From the NCBI GenBank assembly GCA_963788975.1, contig CAWBIJ010000003.1, positions 62,001-126,000 on the forward strand: a DNA stretch of 64,000 nucleotides, given 5' to 3'. The notes beneath the pieces were generated by a model. That model was not told the origin of the DNA and made no database searches. It saw nothing but the letters and a program-made list of their open reading frames with translations. The position numbers and the translations under genes were made by a program. Position 1 is the stretch's first letter, and each line of letters starts with the position of its first letter. This DNA comes from VRUE01 sp963788975 (GTDB lineage: Bacteria; Actinomycetota; Thermoleophilia; Solirubrobacterales; 70-9). Below are positions 61,467 through 64,000 of the stretch, piece after piece.

Positions 61467-62243
61467 GTGGTACCCGTAGAGAGAGGCGGCCGCGCTGGAA
61501 GCAGCGCGATCCCCGGAGCGCTGATAGCGACGCTCGGTGTGGCCGCCTGCCTCGGCGTCGTCGCCTACGCGGCTGCGTCGCACGGAGCCGCCGGGACCCG
61601 TACCGAGCGCCGGCCAGCCTCCCTGCGGCTCCCGACGCCGACGATCACCAATCACCCCAACAAGCTGGCCACATCGACTCGCGCCAGGTTCGGTTTCGCC
61701 GTGCGCGGGCGCAACCCGCGCTTCCAGTGCCGCCTCGACCGGCGCGGGTGGCGAGCCTGTCGGGCGCCGATCGTCTTCGCGGGGCTCGCGCCCGGCAATC
61801 ACGTGTTCTCCGTGCGAGCGCTAGACCGGCGGCACCGCCGTCGGCACGGGAGGGCAGCTCGTTTCCGCTGGAGCCTGCTCGCGCCGAAGGACTTCTCGAT
61901 CGTGCCGCAGCTGGCCGGCCTCGGCTCGCTCTACCCCGGAGCGCCGCCGGTGGCGCTGCCGCTGACGATCTCCAACCCCAACCCGGTGCCGATCTACGTC
62001 ACCAGCCTCAGGGTCGCGGCGACCACCAATCCCCCGGGATGCGCGAGCGCCGCGAATCTCGATCTGACCCACTCCAGCGTGTCGAGCGCGGCGCCGCTCA
62101 GAGTGCCCGCCGGGGGATCGGTGGGATTGCCGGCAGAGGGCGCCTCGGCACCCGCGATCCAGCTGCGTGACCTGCCCGTCAACCAGGACGCCTGCCAGCG
62201 TGCCCAGTTCCCCCTCGCCTTCTTCGGGGAGGCAAGGGGATGA
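61467..62243 (+). CDS. Exported protein with Ig-like and VNQDACQ-type domains
   Basis: 258-aa protein (GTG start) with an N-terminal membrane/signal segment (GALIATLGVAACLGVVAYAA), a basic linker, an actinobacterial Ig-like module (RFGFAVRGRNPRFQCRLDRR through HVFSVRALDRRH) with two Cys, and a C-terminal domain (SLYPGAPPVALPLTISNPNP through LPVNQDACQRAQFPL) shared with the 60980 gene product. It overlaps the next start by 4 bp (ATGA). Probably cell-surface or wall associated. Confidence 0.7.
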   Translation: MVPVERGGRAGSSAIPGALIATLGVAACLGVVAYAAASHGAAGTRTERRPASLRLPTPTITNHPNKLATSTRARFGFAVRGRNPRFQCRLDRRGWRACRAPIVFAGLAPGNHVFSVRALDRRHRRRHGRAARFRWSLLAPKDFSIVPQLAGLGSLYPGAPPVALPLTISNPNPVPIYVTSLRVAATTNPPGCASAANLDLTHSSVSSAAPLRVPAGGSVGLPAEGASAPAIQLRDLPVNQDACQRAQFPLAFFGEARG

Positions 62244-64000
62244 AGTCGGTGCGGACCGGAATCGCCGGGACCGCCCTGGTCCTGATCATGGTCGGGACTC
62301 TTTCCAGCGCGGCCTTCGCCTACTTCTCGACCAAAGGCGCGGGCAACGCAACCGCGGGCGTCTCGAAACTGTCCACGCTGACGACCGTCACCGCGACACC
62401 CGCTGTCGGCGGCACGGTGGCGTTGAGCTGGAGCGCGGTGGTCCCCCCCGGGCCGGGCACCGTCACCTACGCCGTCTCGCGCAACGGGGGGGCGCCCAGC
62501 GGCGCCTGTCCGAGCGCCTCTGCCCGGACTCCGGTCACCAGCTGCACCGACAGCGGTCTCGACGTCGGCACCTACGACTACGTCGTCACGGCGTACTGGC
62601 GCTCCTGGAGCGCCGGCAGCTCCACCGCCACGGCGAAAGTCACGGTCGGGCAGGCGACGCACCTGGACCTCAAAGCCGCGTCCACGACCCCGACGGCGGG
62701 AGCCACGAACAACCTGACGATCACCGCCCAGGACGCGAACGACAACACCGTCACCACCTACACCGGCTCTCGCAGCCTCACCTTCTCGGGCGCCTCGGCC
62801 AGCCCCAACGGAACGAACCCCACCGTGAGCAACAGCTCCGGAACGGCGATCGCCTTCGGTTCGGCGACCACGATCAGCTTCAGCTTGGGGGTCGCCGAAG
62901 TCTCCTCCAAAAACGGGGTGATGAGGCTCTACAAGAGCGGGGCGACGAGCGTCAAAGTCACCGACGGCTCGATCTCCAGCTCGCCGGATCTCGCCCTCAC
63001 CGTCGCGCTCGAGGCGTCCTCGAAAATCTCGCTCGCCGCTGCCTCGGCGACGCCCACGGCGGGGGTCGCGAACGACCTGACCATCACGGTTTCCGACACC
63101 TACGGCAACCCGCTGCCGACGTATACGGGACCGCGCAACCTGACCTTTACCGGCGCCTCGCCCAGCGCTTGGGGCAATACACCTACTGTCAGCGACAGCT
63201 CCGGGGTCGACGTCCCGCTCGGCTCGACAACCGCGATCGACTTCGACGCCGGGGTGGCAAAAGTCGCCGGCGCCGCCAACGGCGTGTTGAAACTCTACAA
63301 AAGCGAGAGCACCAGCATCAAAGTGAGCGACGGCTCGCTCAGCGCCTCGACCTCCGTGACCGTCGCTGCGGCGGCAGCGACGAGCCTCTCGCTCGCCGCT
63401 GCCTCGACGACGCCCACCGCGGGAGCCTCCAACAACCTGACCACCACCGCGTTCGACCCCTACGGGAACACCGCGACCTCCTACACCGGCTCCCGCAACC
63501 TCACCTTCTCGGGCTCCTCGGCGAGCCCCAACGGAACCCTGCCGACCGTGACCAGCAGCGGCGGCACCGCCATCGCCTTCGGTGCGGTAACTGCGATCAA
63601 CTTCAACTCAGGCGTCGCCAAAGTCTCTTCGTCGAACAACGGGGTGATGAAACTCAATCGCGCCGGTGCGGCGAGTGTCGTAGTCAGCGACGGCACCATC
63701 TCCTCGGCCCCTCTGTCCGTCACCGTCAGCCCGGGGCCCCCGTCAAGGCTGGCCTTCTCCGGCGTCGGAATCAGCGGCGGCGTTCTCAGCTCGATCTGCT
63801 CCTTCACCTGCTCGGTGACTGGGCTGGGCAACAGCGGCACGATCACTGCGAAAGTCAGCGTCACCGACAGCCTCGCCAATACCGTCAACGCGGTGGGCAC
63901 AGGCCAGAGCGTCAAAGTCACCTCGACCGGCGGCGCCATCGTCGGCAGCCCCCTCACGATTAACAGCTCCGGCCCTGCCGAATCCGCGACCCAGTTCACC
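62240..64000 (+). CDS. Large exported repeat protein with SipW-type signal, 3' truncated by the window edge
   Basis: Open frame of at least 587 residues to the window end. The signal/anchor (TALVLIMVGTLSSAAFAYFS) resembles that of the 60980 gene product. It is followed by an Fn3-like region (about residues 45-135: VGGTVALSWSAVVPPGPGTV) and three tandem bacterial Ig-like repeats of about 115 aa (about 138-258, 258-378 and 378-496; DNA about 62652-63012, 63013-63372 and 63373-63729), each carrying TPTAGxxNxLT, YTGxRxLTFxGxS and SxKVxDGS elements. A fourth, different domain with two Cys starts near 507. The ATG at 62240 overlaps the upstream TGA. An adhesin or surface polymer role is inferred. 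Confidence 0.8.
   Translation, partial: MKSVRTGIAGTALVLIMVGTLSSAAFAYFSTKGAGNATAGVSKLSTLTTVTATPAVGGTVALSWSAVVPPGPGTVTYAVSRNGGAPSGACPSASARTPVTSCTDSGLDVGTYDYVVTAYWRSWSAGSSTATAKVTVGQATHLDLKAASTTPTAGATNNLTITAQDANDNTVTTYTGSRSLTFSGASASPNGTNPTVSNSSGTAIAFGSATTISFSLGVAEVSSKNGVMRLYKSGATSVKVTDGSISSSPDLALTVALEASSKISLAAASATPTAGVANDLTITVSDTYGNPLPTYTGPRNLTFTGASPSAWGNTPTVSDSSGVDVPLGSTTAIDFDAGVAKVAGAANGVLKLYKSESTSIKVSDGSLSASTSVTVAAAAATSLSLAAASTTPTAGASNNLTTTAFDPYGNTATSYTGSRNLTFSGSSASPNGTLPTVTSSGGTAIAFGAVTAINFNSGVAKVSSSNNGVMKLNRAGAASVVVSDGTISSAPLSVTVSPGPPSRLAFSGVGISGGVLSSICSFTCSVTGLGNSGTITAKVSVTDSLANTVNAVGTGQSVKVTSTGGAIVGSPLTINSSGPAESATQFT

Noticed and set aside
62652..63729. Possible tandem DNA repeat or CRISPR-like array
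   Set aside because: The periodicity is about 350 bp and codon-phased, reflecting protein domain repeats, with no short identical repeats and unique spacers.
62167..63963. 598-aa plus-strand Arg-rich frame
   Set aside because: Its +1-shifted neighbour frame encodes a signal peptide and three Ig-like repeats; the Arg-rich frame is an artefact of the repetitive high-GC sequence.

Overview
The window is high-GC chromosomal DNA, most likely from an actinobacterium of the class Thermoleophilia (Solirubrobacterales type). This is inferred from gene content and style: GTG starts, tight ATGA/GTGA overlaps, rplM-rpsI-glmM-glmS-acpS-nnr-alr order, a GuaB3-type IMP dehydrogenase, and a low-GC cysteine-rich exported protein. 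No rRNA, tRNA or CRISPR array was seen. There is no gene-free stretch longer than about 300 bases.

Layout. 1-8 kb: a fatty-acid beta-oxidation cluster (thiolase fragment, class IV aminotransferase, acyl-CoA dehydrogenase, enoyl-CoA hydratase, 3-hydroxyacyl-CoA dehydrogenase) interrupted by a SIR2-domain gene and followed by an alkylsulfatase. Three of these genes carry seven single-base insertions in total. 8-9.7 kb: a UBP zinc-finger protein, greA and trxB. 9.8-13.0 kb: an IS1-like transposon with 22-bp inverted ends and an 8-bp target duplication, carrying an XRE regulator, two small proteins and a DUF433/PIN toxin-antitoxin pair. 13-15 kb: a flippase-like membrane protein and a PAP2 phosphatase.

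15.3-28.9 kb is a respiratory region. The first half holds a degenerate heme-copper oxidase pair: the subunit I homologue has lost five of six metal ligands and the subunit II homologue lacks CuA. They sit with ctaB, two small membrane proteins, a diheme cytochrome c and ctaA. The second half, on the minus strand, encodes a canonical A2-type aa3 oxidase (ctaC, ctaD, subunit III) with two UspA-like proteins. A family 4 glycosyltransferase follows.

28.9-36.1 kb holds small membrane and zinc-ribbon proteins, an amidase with a DUF4089-like partner (amidase frameshifted), a DrrA-type ABC exporter and a GH63-like hydrolase. 36.2-47.3 kb is a minus-strand housekeeping block: infA, cca, alr, a CBS protein, nnr, acpS, a DUF3352 lipoprotein, glmS, glmM, rpsI with a long acidic N-terminal extension, and rplM. 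47.4-50.4 kb has an M23 peptidase, a Fur-family regulator with its operator and a ZIP transporter, then the low-GC exported protein. 50.4-60.7 kb: guaA, guaB3, pfkB, dacA, a LysM protein, pyrF, an HU protein, a TldE/TldD pair and a roadblock-type protein. 60.8-64 kb: three linked exported proteins, the last running off the end.

Four repeat signals cut across this map: (i) four copies of a structured intergenic element with a conserved core and locus-specific inverted arms (about 15.2, 23.1, 36.1 and 57.2 kb); (ii) an 86-bp palindromic element translated in frame inside both guaA and dacA; (iii) a shorter intergenic repeat at 33.3 and 58.6 kb; (iv) an imperfect 27-bp inverted repeat at 29.7-29.8 kb.
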